Positions 9,276-17,631 of a stretch of 64,000 nt of DNA are shown in pieces. The notes beneath the pieces are model-generated. The model had not been told where the DNA came from. It did not search any database and saw only the letters and a list, made by a program, of their open reading frames with translations. The translations under genes and the position numbers were made by a program. The number at the start of each line of letters is the position of its first letter. The first letter of the stretch is position 1. The DNA lies in contig JAGWJY010000003.1 of NCBI GenBank assembly GCA_028865545.1, forward strand, positions 1-64,000, read 5' to 3'. The DNA comes from Alphaproteobacteria bacterium. Lineage in GTDB: Bacteria > Pseudomonadota > Alphaproteobacteria > Micropepsales > Micropepsaceae.

Positions 9276-10347
9276 CATTTTGAAAGTCATCGCTTGGCTA
9301 CCGGATTGGCTGGTCGCGGCGACAGCACTATTGGCCACCGCCGGCCTGGCCTTGCTCGCCTTCCGATTGGTTCGCGGCGCCCTTCATCGTGCCGTGAAAT
9401 TCGATCACCCTTTCCTCCACACCCTGCTGCAGCGCGCGAGCAGCCTCTTCCAATTCACTGTCATGCTGCTAGCAACCAACATCGTTGTTCCTGTGCTGCC
9501 GTTGGACAACGGTGTTGAGGGAACGCTGCACCGGCTCCTGACCGCCGCGTTTGTGGTTCTGTCGGGCTGGATTGCGGCACTCGCCAGCGATCTGGCGATT
9601 GACCGTTACATCGGCCGCTTCAAGATCAATGTCGAAGACAATCTTCTGGCGCGCAAAGCGGTCACGCAGATGCGCGTACTAAAGCGCACGGTCGAAGTCC
9701 TGATCGGAGTTATTACGCTCGGCTTTGCCCTGATGACCTTCGACACCGTGCGTCAGTACGGCATCAGTCTCTTTGCCTCCGCAGGCGTCGCCGGTCTGGC
9801 TGTCGGCCTTGCCGCCAAGCCACTGTTGAGCAACCTCATCGCCGGCGTGCAGATTGCCCTCACCCAGCCCATCCGTATTGAAGACGTCGTTATCGTCGAG
9901 GGAGAATGGGGTTGGATCGAGGAATTCACGTCGACCTATGTGGTCATCCGGATTTGGGACCTTCGACGACTGGTCGTGCCGCTCAGCTATTTCCTCGAGA
10001 AGCCTTTCCAAAATTGGACACGCGTCTCTTCGTCAATCCTCGGCAGCGCCTTCTTCTATCTTGACTATACCGCAGAGATAGATCGCGTGCGGACCAAGTT
10101 CGAAGAAATCGTCAAAGCGTCAAAATTATGGGACGGTAACGTCCTTAGCATGCAGGTGACCAATATCAGCGAGCGCACAGTGGAGATTCGAGCACTGATG
10201 AGCGCGCGTAATTCTTCGCTGTCCTGGGATTTGCGCTGTGAGGTCCGCGAAAAGCTGCTGGTTTTCCTGCAGCAAAACTATCCCGAGGCGCTGCCGCGTT
10301 GGCGCGCTGACATCAGCGAGATGCCGCAACGCTTCCAAGCCGGATGA
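9262..10347 (+). CDS. MscS-family mechanosensitive channel, trehalose operon
   Basis: A 361-residue MscS-type channel. An N-terminal set of four to five membrane helices precedes the pore-lining segment (SAGVAGLAVGLAAKPLLSNL), then the beta domain (EDVVIVEGEWGWIEEFTSTY and RLVVPLSYFLEKPFQNW). ATG 9262 is chosen because it starts directly at the first hydrophobic region; it overlaps the end of otsA by 14 bases. Being translated with trehalose synthesis genes suggests a release valve for accumulated osmolyte on down-shock, which is inference. Its last 35 bases overlap the convergent decarboxylase gene. Confidence 0.92.
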   Translation: MFLSDILKVIAWLPDWLVAATALLATAGLALLAFRLVRGALHRAVKFDHPFLHTLLQRASSLFQFTVMLLATNIVVPVLPLDNGVEGTLHRLLTAAFVVLSGWIAALASDLAIDRYIGRFKINVEDNLLARKAVTQMRVLKRTVEVLIGVITLGFALMTFDTVRQYGISLFASAGVAGLAVGLAAKPLLSNLIAGVQIALTQPIRIEDVVIVEGEWGWIEEFTSTYVVIRIWDLRRLVVPLSYFLEKPFQNWTRVSSSILGSAFFYLDYTAEIDRVRTKFEEIVKASKLWDGNVLSMQVTNISERTVEIRALMSARNSSLSWDLRCEVREKLLVFLQQNYPEALPRWRADISEMPQRFQAG

Positions 10348-11761
10348 CGGCATCGACCATCGCGTCGATATCGCAAATCTGTGTGCGGTGGTTGACGAAG
10401 GCAGCGCGTATGGCCATCTGACCGTTGATGATTGTGGTCGATGGCACCGCGACTCCGGATTCGTGCAGATCGGCAACGATCTTCGCATTGGCGGTATCGT
10501 CGGCACGGTAACGGAAGCAGACAATGTTCAACTGCGCCGGCGCCAGAAGCTCCAATTGGGGCTCCGTGCGGACGCGCTGTTCGAGATACCTGGCGAGATC
10601 GCAGGTTCGTGCAATTACCGCACCCAAGCGATCGGTGCCGTAGGTTTTCAACGTGAACCACGTTTTTAGCGCCCGGAAGCCGCGCGAAAGGTCCGGTCCA
10701 AATTCGCTGGGCCAAGGTGAGCCAGCCGCCAGACCGCGTGTCTCACGCCGCAGATAGGTGGCTGGCGAAGCGAACGTATCACGGTGGAGTTCACCATCGC
10801 GCACCAGTAGGAAGCCAGCGTCATAGGGCACCTGCCCCCATTTATGAAAATCGAAAGCAATGGAGTCCGCGCGTTCGATACCTCGCACCAACGGTGCAAG
10901 CTCCGGCGACCAAACCGCCAGCGCACCAAATGCACCGTCAATGTGAAAGCGCATCTTTTCCTGCCGGCAAATTTCACTCAGAGTCAGCAAATCGTCGATC
11001 GCGCCGGTATCGACCGTTCCGGCGGTGCCGATCACCAAGAATGGTTCCAATCCGGCGGCACGGTCCTCCGCAACCGCCTTGCGCAGTGCCGCGATGTCCA
11101 TTCGGAAGCGCTCATCGGTCGGGATTTTCTGCAGCGCGTCGGTACCCAGGCCGGCGATCTCCATCGCCTGGGCGACACAAATATGGGCCGACGTGGAGGT
11201 ATAGGCGCGAAGCTTTGCGCTCTGCGCGGCGATTCCGGACTGCCGTGTTGCGCGGCCCAAGGCAGCCGTGCGCGCAATCAAGATGGCAAGCAGATTGGCG
11301 ATGGATGTACCGGTGACGAACAACCCGCTGGCTCCATCGGGAAAGCCAAACATCTCTCGGGTCCAGGCAACGATCTGCCGTTCCACCTCTATCGGCATGT
11401 GATCGCGGCCGCCAAGATTAGCGTTCAAGCCGGCCGCCAGCATTTCGCCGAGCATACCCACGGCCGTACCGCCGCCGTGCACCCAGCCCATGAAACCAGG
11501 ATGAACATTGCCGGTGGCATAGGGGGCGACGAACCGAGAGAACTCTTCGTAGGCGTCTTCCAGACGGGCTGGTTGATGCGGTAACTTGGTGCGGAAATGC
11601 TCGCGCGCCTGCTGTGGGATGGGTTGCCACACCGGTCGTTCGCGGACATGCTCGATATAATCGATCATGTCGTCGAGCATACGGTGCCCTAATGCCCGCA
11701 ACTCGGTCCAATTTTCGGGGTCTAGGGTGATACCGTTCGAAACGCGATTGTCTTTGGTCAC
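10313..11761 (-). CDS. PLP-dependent group II amino-acid decarboxylase
   Basis: A 482-residue group II (aromatic-L-amino-acid/glutamate type) decarboxylase. Visible features: SAHICVAQA with the cofactor-stacking His193, GTAGTVDTGAIDDL at 245-258, HIDGAFGALA with Asp275 that contacts the PLP pyridine, and DFHKWG with the Schiff-base Lys307. The substrate is unknown. It starts with GTG at 11761, overlapping the stop of the ATP-grasp gene (GTGA), and is the last gene of a tightly overlapped three-gene operon. The 3' end overlaps the convergent mscS gene by 35 bases. Its company suggests that it decarboxylates an amino acid used by, or produced from, the ligase product. Confidence 0.88.
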   Translation of the reverse strand: MTKDNRVSNGITLDPENWTELRALGHRMLDDMIDYIEHVRERPVWQPIPQQAREHFRTKLPHQPARLEDAYEEFSRFVAPYATGNVHPGFMGWVHGGGTAVGMLGEMLAAGLNANLGGRDHMPIEVERQIVAWTREMFGFPDGASGLFVTGTSIANLLAILIARTAALGRATRQSGIAAQSAKLRAYTSTSAHICVAQAMEIAGLGTDALQKIPTDERFRMDIAALRKAVAEDRAAGLEPFLVIGTAGTVDTGAIDDLLTLSEICRQEKMRFHIDGAFGALAVWSPELAPLVRGIERADSIAFDFHKWGQVPYDAGFLLVRDGELHRDTFASPATYLRRETRGLAAGSPWPSEFGPDLSRGFRALKTWFTLKTYGTDRLGAVIARTCDLARYLEQRVRTEPQLELLAPAQLNIVCFRYRADDTANAKIVADLHESGVAVPSTTIINGQMAIRAAFVNHRTQICDIDAMVDAVIRLGSVAASR

Positions 11762-12981
11762 GCGGCGCAGGCCTGGGGCTTTCCAGCGTGATCGTATAGC
11801 ATTGCCACGAACGCGTCGAAAACCTTCTGCATCTGCGGCGCCTTGTACGGAAAGACCGCCGGAGGGTCCATGTTGTGGACAATCGCAGTATTGTCGGCCT
11901 CGAAAACCAGAAGATCACCGTTCCGTGTTTCCGCGCAGTCGATCTGGAAGTAGTCCAAACCGATCCGGTTTATGGCCTCGGAAAGGGCAACGGCATGGCG
12001 TGCTGCAAACTCGCCATCGAACGTTGCCATGAAATGCGCCTCCTCGGCGCGCTTCCCTTCGCTGAGAGTCATATCGGCATTCAGATACCAGATTTTCCAC
12101 TCGTCCGAAATCGCCATATGACACGCATAGGGTACGCCGTCGACGCAGACCAGACGGTATTTGCGGAACAAGCCGTCAGAGCTGGCATAGTCGACAAACC
12201 GGGAGATGAAGAACTCCGCTTCCGGGCGCTGCGCCAAGTATCCGGCGATGTCCGACACGTTCTCGAGCTTGGCGAGGCCGCGGCCAGCATGCGAACCGAT
12301 CGGACGTACGATCAGCGGGAACCCACCGTCATCTAGCCATCGTGGAAGGTCCATCTCGCTCAGCGCCGCCAAATCCGGTCTGGACAACCGGGCTGTCATG
12401 GGAATTTCCAGGCCAGAGACCGACCTCAAAAGGCGATAGAGGCGGTCTCGATCGAGCGCGCGGATTCGCATGGCTGGGTTGAGGACTTTGCGCGGCCATT
12501 CGGCGGTCAATCTCTCGATGTCGTCGAGCGTGGCCTGCGTCTTGTCATCGTCCGGGGCGACCACGATCGCCACATCGTGCGCAGGCAACGGGTCCGGCAG
12601 CGGCTTACCCGGAACGACATACAGCGTGGTCAGTTCGACATCGGAGCCTTCCAGCAGAAATTCGATTGGCGTGTTGCCGCCGATGTCCATTTCGGCCGCC
12701 AGTGCGAGAACCCTCAATTTGGGTGTCGGCGTGGCGCAGGGCGACCGATAGAGCCGCTGATAGTCGAGGACGTCCCTCTGGATCGCAAGTCCCGTCGCCT
12801 GGTCTCCCAACAATTGCGCGATGATCGACAAATCCATACCGATGCCCGAACCCTTGGCATCGTCTGTCACCTTCTCCATCATCTCGTGCCAGAGTGGGCG
12901 TAAGTTGACACCGTTGAAGGCCATTTTCGTCAACTGCGCTACACCCATGCGATCGACGCGAAACGCTTCGGCGGCACTCAT
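11758..12981 (-). CDS. ATP-grasp ligase of unknown specificity
   Basis: A 407-residue protein with a C-terminal ATP-grasp domain from about residue 170. Visible elements are the glycine-rich loop RPIGSHAGRG (226-235), the FRKYRLVCVDGVPYA strand pair, and the metal-binding DCAETRNG...FEADN (348-364, acidic residues and N364). The first 160 residues are not a family I can name. ATP-grasp enzymes of this group form carboxylate-amine bonds through an acyl-phosphate. From memory, similar domains occur fused to tetratricopeptide repeats in rhizobial proteins; no such repeats are evident here. ATG 12981 has a GAGG upstream and overlaps the preceding stop by four bases. Substrate is unknown. Confidence 0.8.
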   Translation of the reverse strand: MSAAEAFRVDRMGVAQLTKMAFNGVNLRPLWHEMMEKVTDDAKGSGIGMDLSIIAQLLGDQATGLAIQRDVLDYQRLYRSPCATPTPKLRVLALAAEMDIGGNTPIEFLLEGSDVELTTLYVVPGKPLPDPLPAHDVAIVVAPDDDKTQATLDDIERLTAEWPRKVLNPAMRIRALDRDRLYRLLRSVSGLEIPMTARLSRPDLAALSEMDLPRWLDDGGFPLIVRPIGSHAGRGLAKLENVSDIAGYLAQRPEAEFFISRFVDYASSDGLFRKYRLVCVDGVPYACHMAISDEWKIWYLNADMTLSEGKRAEEAHFMATFDGEFAARHAVALSEAINRIGLDYFQIDCAETRNGDLLVFEADNTAIVHNMDPPAVFPYKAPQMQKVFDAFVAMLYDHAGKPQACAA

Positions 12982-14558
12982 TTCGGCCTCGCAAGATCGG
13001 CGGCGACGATCAACTCTACCTTCCGCACAACCGTACCAATCTCGTCGATCACGGCGCAGATATTCCGTTCGGTCGCATCGTCATCGTTCGACCAAGCCTC
13101 AGACAACGTGCGTGCGCCAATGTTGATGCGCAAAACCGTACCACCCGGAAGCTTGACCGGTTGGCCGATATGACATTTCAGACCTGCGAGAGCACGGTCC
13201 TCTTCCTTCACCGTTTCCGGCAAGGCCGACGAGATATCGCGGTTGAGAAGGTGATATATCTTCGTCATCTCGTCGAGGCCAAGCATGCGGTCGCCGTTTC
13301 TGACGAAGAACGGAAAGATCGTCGCAGGCATGCCGTCGGTATCGGCGCCCTGTCCTGCGACCAATGCGAGATTCGGCGACGAGGCGATAGTTGCTTGTAC
13401 CGCTTCGGCTAGCCTTTCCAATGTCGACCGCCGAAAGGACTCCGGAAGAGCGTAATACGCTTCCATTTCTTCCAGCGACGCCTCCCAGCGCAACCATTGG
13501 CCGAAATTCGGCTCGGACGACAGCACGGCGCGCACGGATGACCATCGCAGTGGCAGATCGAAGCGTGTCGCGTAGTCGGCAATCCCTTGAGGCGGCATCT
13601 CCATTGCCGCAATGCGGTCCGACAACGCTTGTGGCCAGAGAGATGCACCGCTGAATGCCGGACCGGTAAAGAACTTGGAGCCGGTCAGCAGCACGACGTA
13701 GCCGCGATCCAGATAGCTCCGCAGCCGCGACCGATCGATACGCATCTGACACGCATCTATCACGACCTGCACGTCCTTCGGCCAACGCGCCACCACGTCG
13801 CGCAGGCACCTGTCGGACGGCGCGCGCCAGCCCAGCTTTGAAGAATGCATCGCCTGCAGGATAACTTTGTGGCCGGCACGGATTTGCGTCTTGACGGCCT
13901 CTAACACGGCAGCATCAACCTCCCGCTCCGAACGCGGCGTGCCGTCTTCGGAAATCAGGGGGATGTTGACGTTCGCCACATCTTCAGATGCGCCAACGAT
14001 GGGCTCACCTTTAACAACGGTCCGTCCTTGCGCCGTCCGGTCGGAAAAGTGGCGGCCGCGGCAGGTATGCACCGTGCCGCCGCCCGTCTGATCCGCGGCG
14101 ACAACGACGCTGGCGACGAAGCCACCCACCAATTGGCGGATGAAGAAGAGCGCGTGCAGCTGTGAGTCTGTGCCGGACGGCGAAAAAACGATCTCGGCGC
14201 CGCCAAGTCCAAGCAACGACCGCAGCGACTGGCGCATGGATTCGACACGCCAATCGAGTGCATTGCTTATGCCAAGAGATACCGAAGCTTCTATCAACTC
14301 GCCGCGCGCGCGGCGCGCGCGCTGATAGGCACGCTCAGATATCGACGTCGCCGTCGACGAGGAAAATGCCAGCGTTCCAGGACAAGGATGAGGACTGCAC
14401 TCATAGACATTGGCGGTGTTGACGGGGTCAACAGTCAGCCGGGCGTCTCCGCCTTCGACGAGGAGAAACGGCAAAGGTTTGAATAGAGCGCCGAGAGCAC
14501 TCGACGGAATAATCGGTGACAGTTCTGTGTCGGTCGCCAAAGCGCCAGATTTGCGCAT
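12978..14558 (-). CDS. Fold-type I PLP enzyme, aminotransferase/desulfurase-like
   Basis: A fold-type I PLP protein of about 526 residues. Numbered from the upstream ATG at 14597, the PLP-contacting Asp281 is in VVIDACQM and the probable Schiff-base Lys308 in LLTGSKFFTGPAFSG; FSPSGTDSQLHAL at 138-150 fits the phosphate-binding loop. It resembles class V aminotransferases and cysteine desulfurases only distantly, so the reaction is not assigned. ATG 14558 is preferred because AGAGGAG lies ten bases upstream, whereas ATG 14597 has no ribosome site. It is the first gene of the operon with the ATP-grasp ligase and decarboxylase, joined by four-base ATGA/GTGA overlaps, implying a common pathway. 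Confidence 0.75.
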   Translation of the reverse strand: MRKSGALATDTELSPIIPSSALGALFKPLPFLLVEGGDARLTVDPVNTANVYECSPHPCPGTLAFSSSTATSISERAYQRARRARGELIEASVSLGISNALDWRVESMRQSLRSLLGLGGAEIVFSPSGTDSQLHALFFIRQLVGGFVASVVVAADQTGGGTVHTCRGRHFSDRTAQGRTVVKGEPIVGASEDVANVNIPLISEDGTPRSEREVDAAVLEAVKTQIRAGHKVILQAMHSSKLGWRAPSDRCLRDVVARWPKDVQVVIDACQMRIDRSRLRSYLDRGYVVLLTGSKFFTGPAFSGASLWPQALSDRIAAMEMPPQGIADYATRFDLPLRWSSVRAVLSSEPNFGQWLRWEASLEEMEAYYALPESFRRSTLERLAEAVQATIASSPNLALVAGQGADTDGMPATIFPFFVRNGDRMLGLDEMTKIYHLLNRDISSALPETVKEEDRALAGLKCHIGQPVKLPGGTVLRINIGARTLSEAWSNDDDATERNICAVIDEIGTVVRKVELIVAADLARPK

Positions 14559-14847
14559 TCGCCCAGCACTCCTCTCAAACTGGCGCTCACGGCCCATACA
14601 CTCGGCGGATTTGGTTAAAATGTGGTTGCAAAGCGGGTTCCCTCGCCGTGATTGGCGCTACAAGCACGTGTCTCCGCGCCGGTGTCGGCCCTTGTCGGCA
14701 CCTCTGCGGTTTTTCGTGCAGACGACGGCAACATCCGCCTGCGGCATCTTCGTTGAAATCCACGTATGGCGCCTGTAAGCAGGGATGACCGCCGCGGCGG
14801 TGGGCAGGGCGCCCGGCGATATCAACAACTCGTAACTGGAGAATGCT

Positions 14848-15450
14848 ATGACCATCAAACTGCCTGATCTTCCCTATGGAAAAGATGCACTAGCCCCGCA
14901 CGTCAGCGCATCGACGCTGGAGTTCCATCACGACAAGCATCACCAGGCCTATGTCACGAACACCAACAAGCTGATTGCCGGCACCGAACTCGCCGATAAG
15001 AGCCTGGAAGAGCTGATCGCAATCGCTGCGAAAAGCCCCGACAAGAAAGCGTTGTTCAACAACGCGGCCCAGACCTGGAATCACACCTTCCTTTGGCACT
15101 CCATGGCTCCGAATGGTGGCGGCAAGCCGCACGGCGCGATCGCGGAACGCATCACGCAGGACTTTAAGGGCTACGACTCCTTCGTCGAAGCCTTCACCGC
15201 GGCGGCAACCGGCCAGTTTGGCAGCGGCTGGGCATGGCTGGTGCTGAACGGCAGCAAGCTCGAAGTGACGGCGACGACCAACGCAGACACGCCGTTGGTT
15301 CATGGAAAAGTTCCGCTGCTGACGATCGACGTCTGGGAACACGCCTATTATCTCGACTATCAGAACCGGCGACCAGACTACGTGAAGACCTTCTTGGACA
15401 AGCTGGTGAACTGGGATTTTGTCAACGCCAACCTGGCGCACGCGAAGTAG
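14848..15450 (+). CDS. sodB: Superoxide dismutase, iron type
   Basis: A 200-residue Fe/Mn superoxide dismutase. The metal ligands are seen in LEFHHDKHHQ (first His), AQTWNHTFLW (second His), and IDVWEHAYYLDY (Asp and His). The Gln in NNAAQTWNH, rather than the glycine found at that place in manganese enzymes, favours iron. No signal peptide, so cytoplasmic. GGAG six bases before the ATG sets the start. It converts superoxide to peroxide and oxygen. The gene is monocistronic, ending in the hairpin at 15481-15511. Confidence 0.96.
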   Translation: MTIKLPDLPYGKDALAPHVSASTLEFHHDKHHQAYVTNTNKLIAGTELADKSLEELIAIAAKSPDKKALFNNAAQTWNHTFLWHSMAPNGGGKPHGAIAERITQDFKGYDSFVEAFTAAATGQFGSGWAWLVLNGSKLEVTATTNADTPLVHGKVPLLTIDVWEHAYYLDYQNRRPDYVKTFLDKLVNWDFVNANLAHAK

Positions 15451-15480
15451 TTAGTCGGGCAACTTAAATTCCGTATAAAT

Positions 15481-15511
15481 AAGGGCGCGTGGATTATCTC
15501 CACGCGCCCTT
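15481..15511. terminator. Hairpin between convergent sodB and thiol reductase genes
   Basis: A perfect 13-bp inverted repeat (AAGGGCGCGTGGA, five-base loop TTATC, TCCACGCGCCCTT) lies 30 bases after the sodB stop. Neither side has a long T run, though the leftward direction continues into an AT-rich stretch, so it may act in both directions. Confidence 0.7.
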
Positions 15512-15584
15512 ACAGCGCGGCCCAACGAGGAGGGGGACTCGTCGTTTTGGGCCACGCAAAGCCAACAGATCAAACACTCTTCGC

Positions 15585-17627
15585 CTACCGAGCAGCCTCT
15601 ATCTGAGTCAGCGCACCGAGAACGGCTGCTGGCGTCAGAAGTTGTGGCAGCACCACGACGCGTCCCTGCGCTCCCGGCGGATACAGCAGATAGAGCGGCA
15701 CGCCGCTACGGCCAAACTGGTTCAGCTCGGCCGTGATGGCGGAGTTACGGTTGGTCCAGTCGCCCTTCAGGGTCACGACCCGGTCATGTCGTAAACGAGC
15801 TGCAACCGCCGCGTTGTCCAAGGCAACGCGCTCATTGACCAAGCAGGTCACGCACCATGCCGCGGAAAAATCGACCAATACGGGTTTTCCGGCCTGGCGC
15901 GCATCCGCCACGGCTTCGGCCGACCACGGCGCCCAACCGCTCGCGCTTTGCGCCGGGACCGTTCGGATTTGCAGACCCAAGGCGACCAAAGCGGCGACCC
16001 CGGCAAGGCCTGTGGCCCAGCGAAACCAGGGACGAAGCAACGGCAATAACCACAAAAGGAAAACGAGACCCAAACCTGCGGAAAATGCAACGGCTACTCC
16101 GGTGGAACCAACCTGCTGGCTCAACACCCACAACAACCATATGGCGGTCGCGAACATCGGGAAAGCCAGAAATTCTTTGAAGCGGATCATCCACGGACCA
16201 GGCTTCGGCACCAGACGGATAAGCGCCGGTGTGAACGCGAGCGCGCTGAACGGAAGCGCGAAGCCAATACCTAGGGTCACGAAGACGACGATTGCGGACG
16301 ACGCCGGTTGTGTCAGCGCAAAGCCCAAGGCTGTGCCCATAAAAGGTGCGGTGCACGGGCTTGCGACCAGCACGGCAAGCGCACCGGTGAAGAAGGCACC
16401 CTGCCCGCCTTCAGCACGGGTCAGATCATTACCCACACCCGCCAGGCTCAGCGGAACCTCAAACACACCCAAAAGATTCAGTCCGATCGCCGTCATGAGC
16501 AGAGCCAAAACGAATACAACCTGTGGAGATTGGAGCTGGAAGCCCCAGCCGAGCGCGGCGCCGCCCGCCTTCAATAACAGGAGCGCCCCGCCTATGGCTG
16601 TAAACGTGACCAGTACACCAGCAAAGTAGAATACGCCGTCCCGCCGCATCGCCTGCGAGCTTCCGCTGGACTGAGCCAGCGCCAAGGCCTTCATCGATAA
16701 GATCGGCAGGACGCACGGCATCAAATTCAGGATCAGACCGCCTAAGAAAGCCATGAGGGCAGCTTCAAGCAGTGTCATGCCATCGCCGTGCACCGGAAAT
16801 CCCGTCGCGACCGTGACCGCCGCTGTAGCGCCATCAAGCATTGGCAAAGCGGAGACATTGAACGCACCAACACCATGAATGTCCATCACACCAGCAAAGA
16901 TGCGGAACGGTTTCCCGTGCAACGGGCGAGCGGCATCCCAGGTCAATGTGTTACCGCGGATGCTCACCTTGGGCAGGACGTCATAATCTACAGCGCGTGT
17001 CGTTGACGGGTAGAAGTGCACGGCATCCGCCTTGACGCCTGACAGCGCAGGATCAGTGAGCGTCAACTTCACAGTTTTTTTATCGACGGCAACGCGCGCA
17101 GTGCCATCGAACCTGCGCGGCAACGCGGCTCTCGCCGCGGCAAAGACCGCCGGCGACGCTTCGTGCAAATTGAGATCAAGCGTCGCCTGCTCCGGAATAC
17201 ACATCTGCGCGCATTCGAGCAAAAACAGCTTTGCCTGTGCCGACCCGATGGCCGCATCGCGCGCAATTGTCAGCGGAACGAGCAATGTCGCCTCGCCGGT
17301 GTAGCCGTAATTGACGATAGGGCCGGTGGTGAAGCGTTCAGGCGTCGGCCATTGCGGCATTCCTGCCGTCACACCCTTCGGCAGATCCCAGGACACTGAC
17401 GTCGCAAGACCGGAGTCTCCCGGATTGAGCCAATAGGTATGCCATCCTGGTTCGATAACCTGGCGGATCGCCACCCATACCGTCGATCCCGGCCTGGCTG
17501 GCGATTCAAGCGCGATACTCAGCGCGACATGATCCACCCGAATATTGGATGCAGCATAAACCGGCATGGCCCAAAGAAATGCACCAGCTACCGCGGAAAT
17601 AATGATATGGAGATAGCCCTTGCGCAT
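15585..17627 (-). CDS. DsbD/ScsB-family membrane thiol-disulfide reductase
   Basis: A 680-residue three-part protein: signal peptide (about 1-25), periplasmic DsbD-alpha-like domain containing ECAQMCIP, a CcdA-type eight-helix membrane domain with the paired-cysteine segments LMPCVLPILSMKAL and ASPCTAPFMG, and a C-terminal periplasmic thioredoxin domain with C592-V-T-C595 (AAWCVTC). The family carries electrons from cytoplasmic thioredoxin across the inner membrane to periplasmic thiols. The long N-terminal domain is closer to ScsB-type proteins than to classical DsbD. It starts five bases after the apbE gene ends and is the last gene of the tlpA-DUF4266-DUF3570-apbE cluster, so it is likely to reduce the TlpA-like partner. 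Confidence 0.9.
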   Translation of the reverse strand: MRKGYLHIIISAVAGAFLWAMPVYAASNIRVDHVALSIALESPARPGSTVWVAIRQVIEPGWHTYWLNPGDSGLATSVSWDLPKGVTAGMPQWPTPERFTTGPIVNYGYTGEATLLVPLTIARDAAIGSAQAKLFLLECAQMCIPEQATLDLNLHEASPAVFAAARAALPRRFDGTARVAVDKKTVKLTLTDPALSGVKADAVHFYPSTTRAVDYDVLPKVSIRGNTLTWDAARPLHGKPFRIFAGVMDIHGVGAFNVSALPMLDGATAAVTVATGFPVHGDGMTLLEAALMAFLGGLILNLMPCVLPILSMKALALAQSSGSSQAMRRDGVFYFAGVLVTFTAIGGALLLLKAGGAALGWGFQLQSPQVVFVLALLMTAIGLNLLGVFEVPLSLAGVGNDLTRAEGGQGAFFTGALAVLVASPCTAPFMGTALGFALTQPASSAIVVFVTLGIGFALPFSALAFTPALIRLVPKPGPWMIRFKEFLAFPMFATAIWLLWVLSQQVGSTGVAVAFSAGLGLVFLLWLLPLLRPWFRWATGLAGVAALVALGLQIRTVPAQSASGWAPWSAEAVADARQAGKPVLVDFSAAWCVTCLVNERVALDNAAVAARLRHDRVVTLKGDWTNRNSAITAELNQFGRSGVPLYLLYPPGAQGRVVVLPQLLTPAAVLGALTQIEAAR

Positions 17628-17631
17628 TTTG

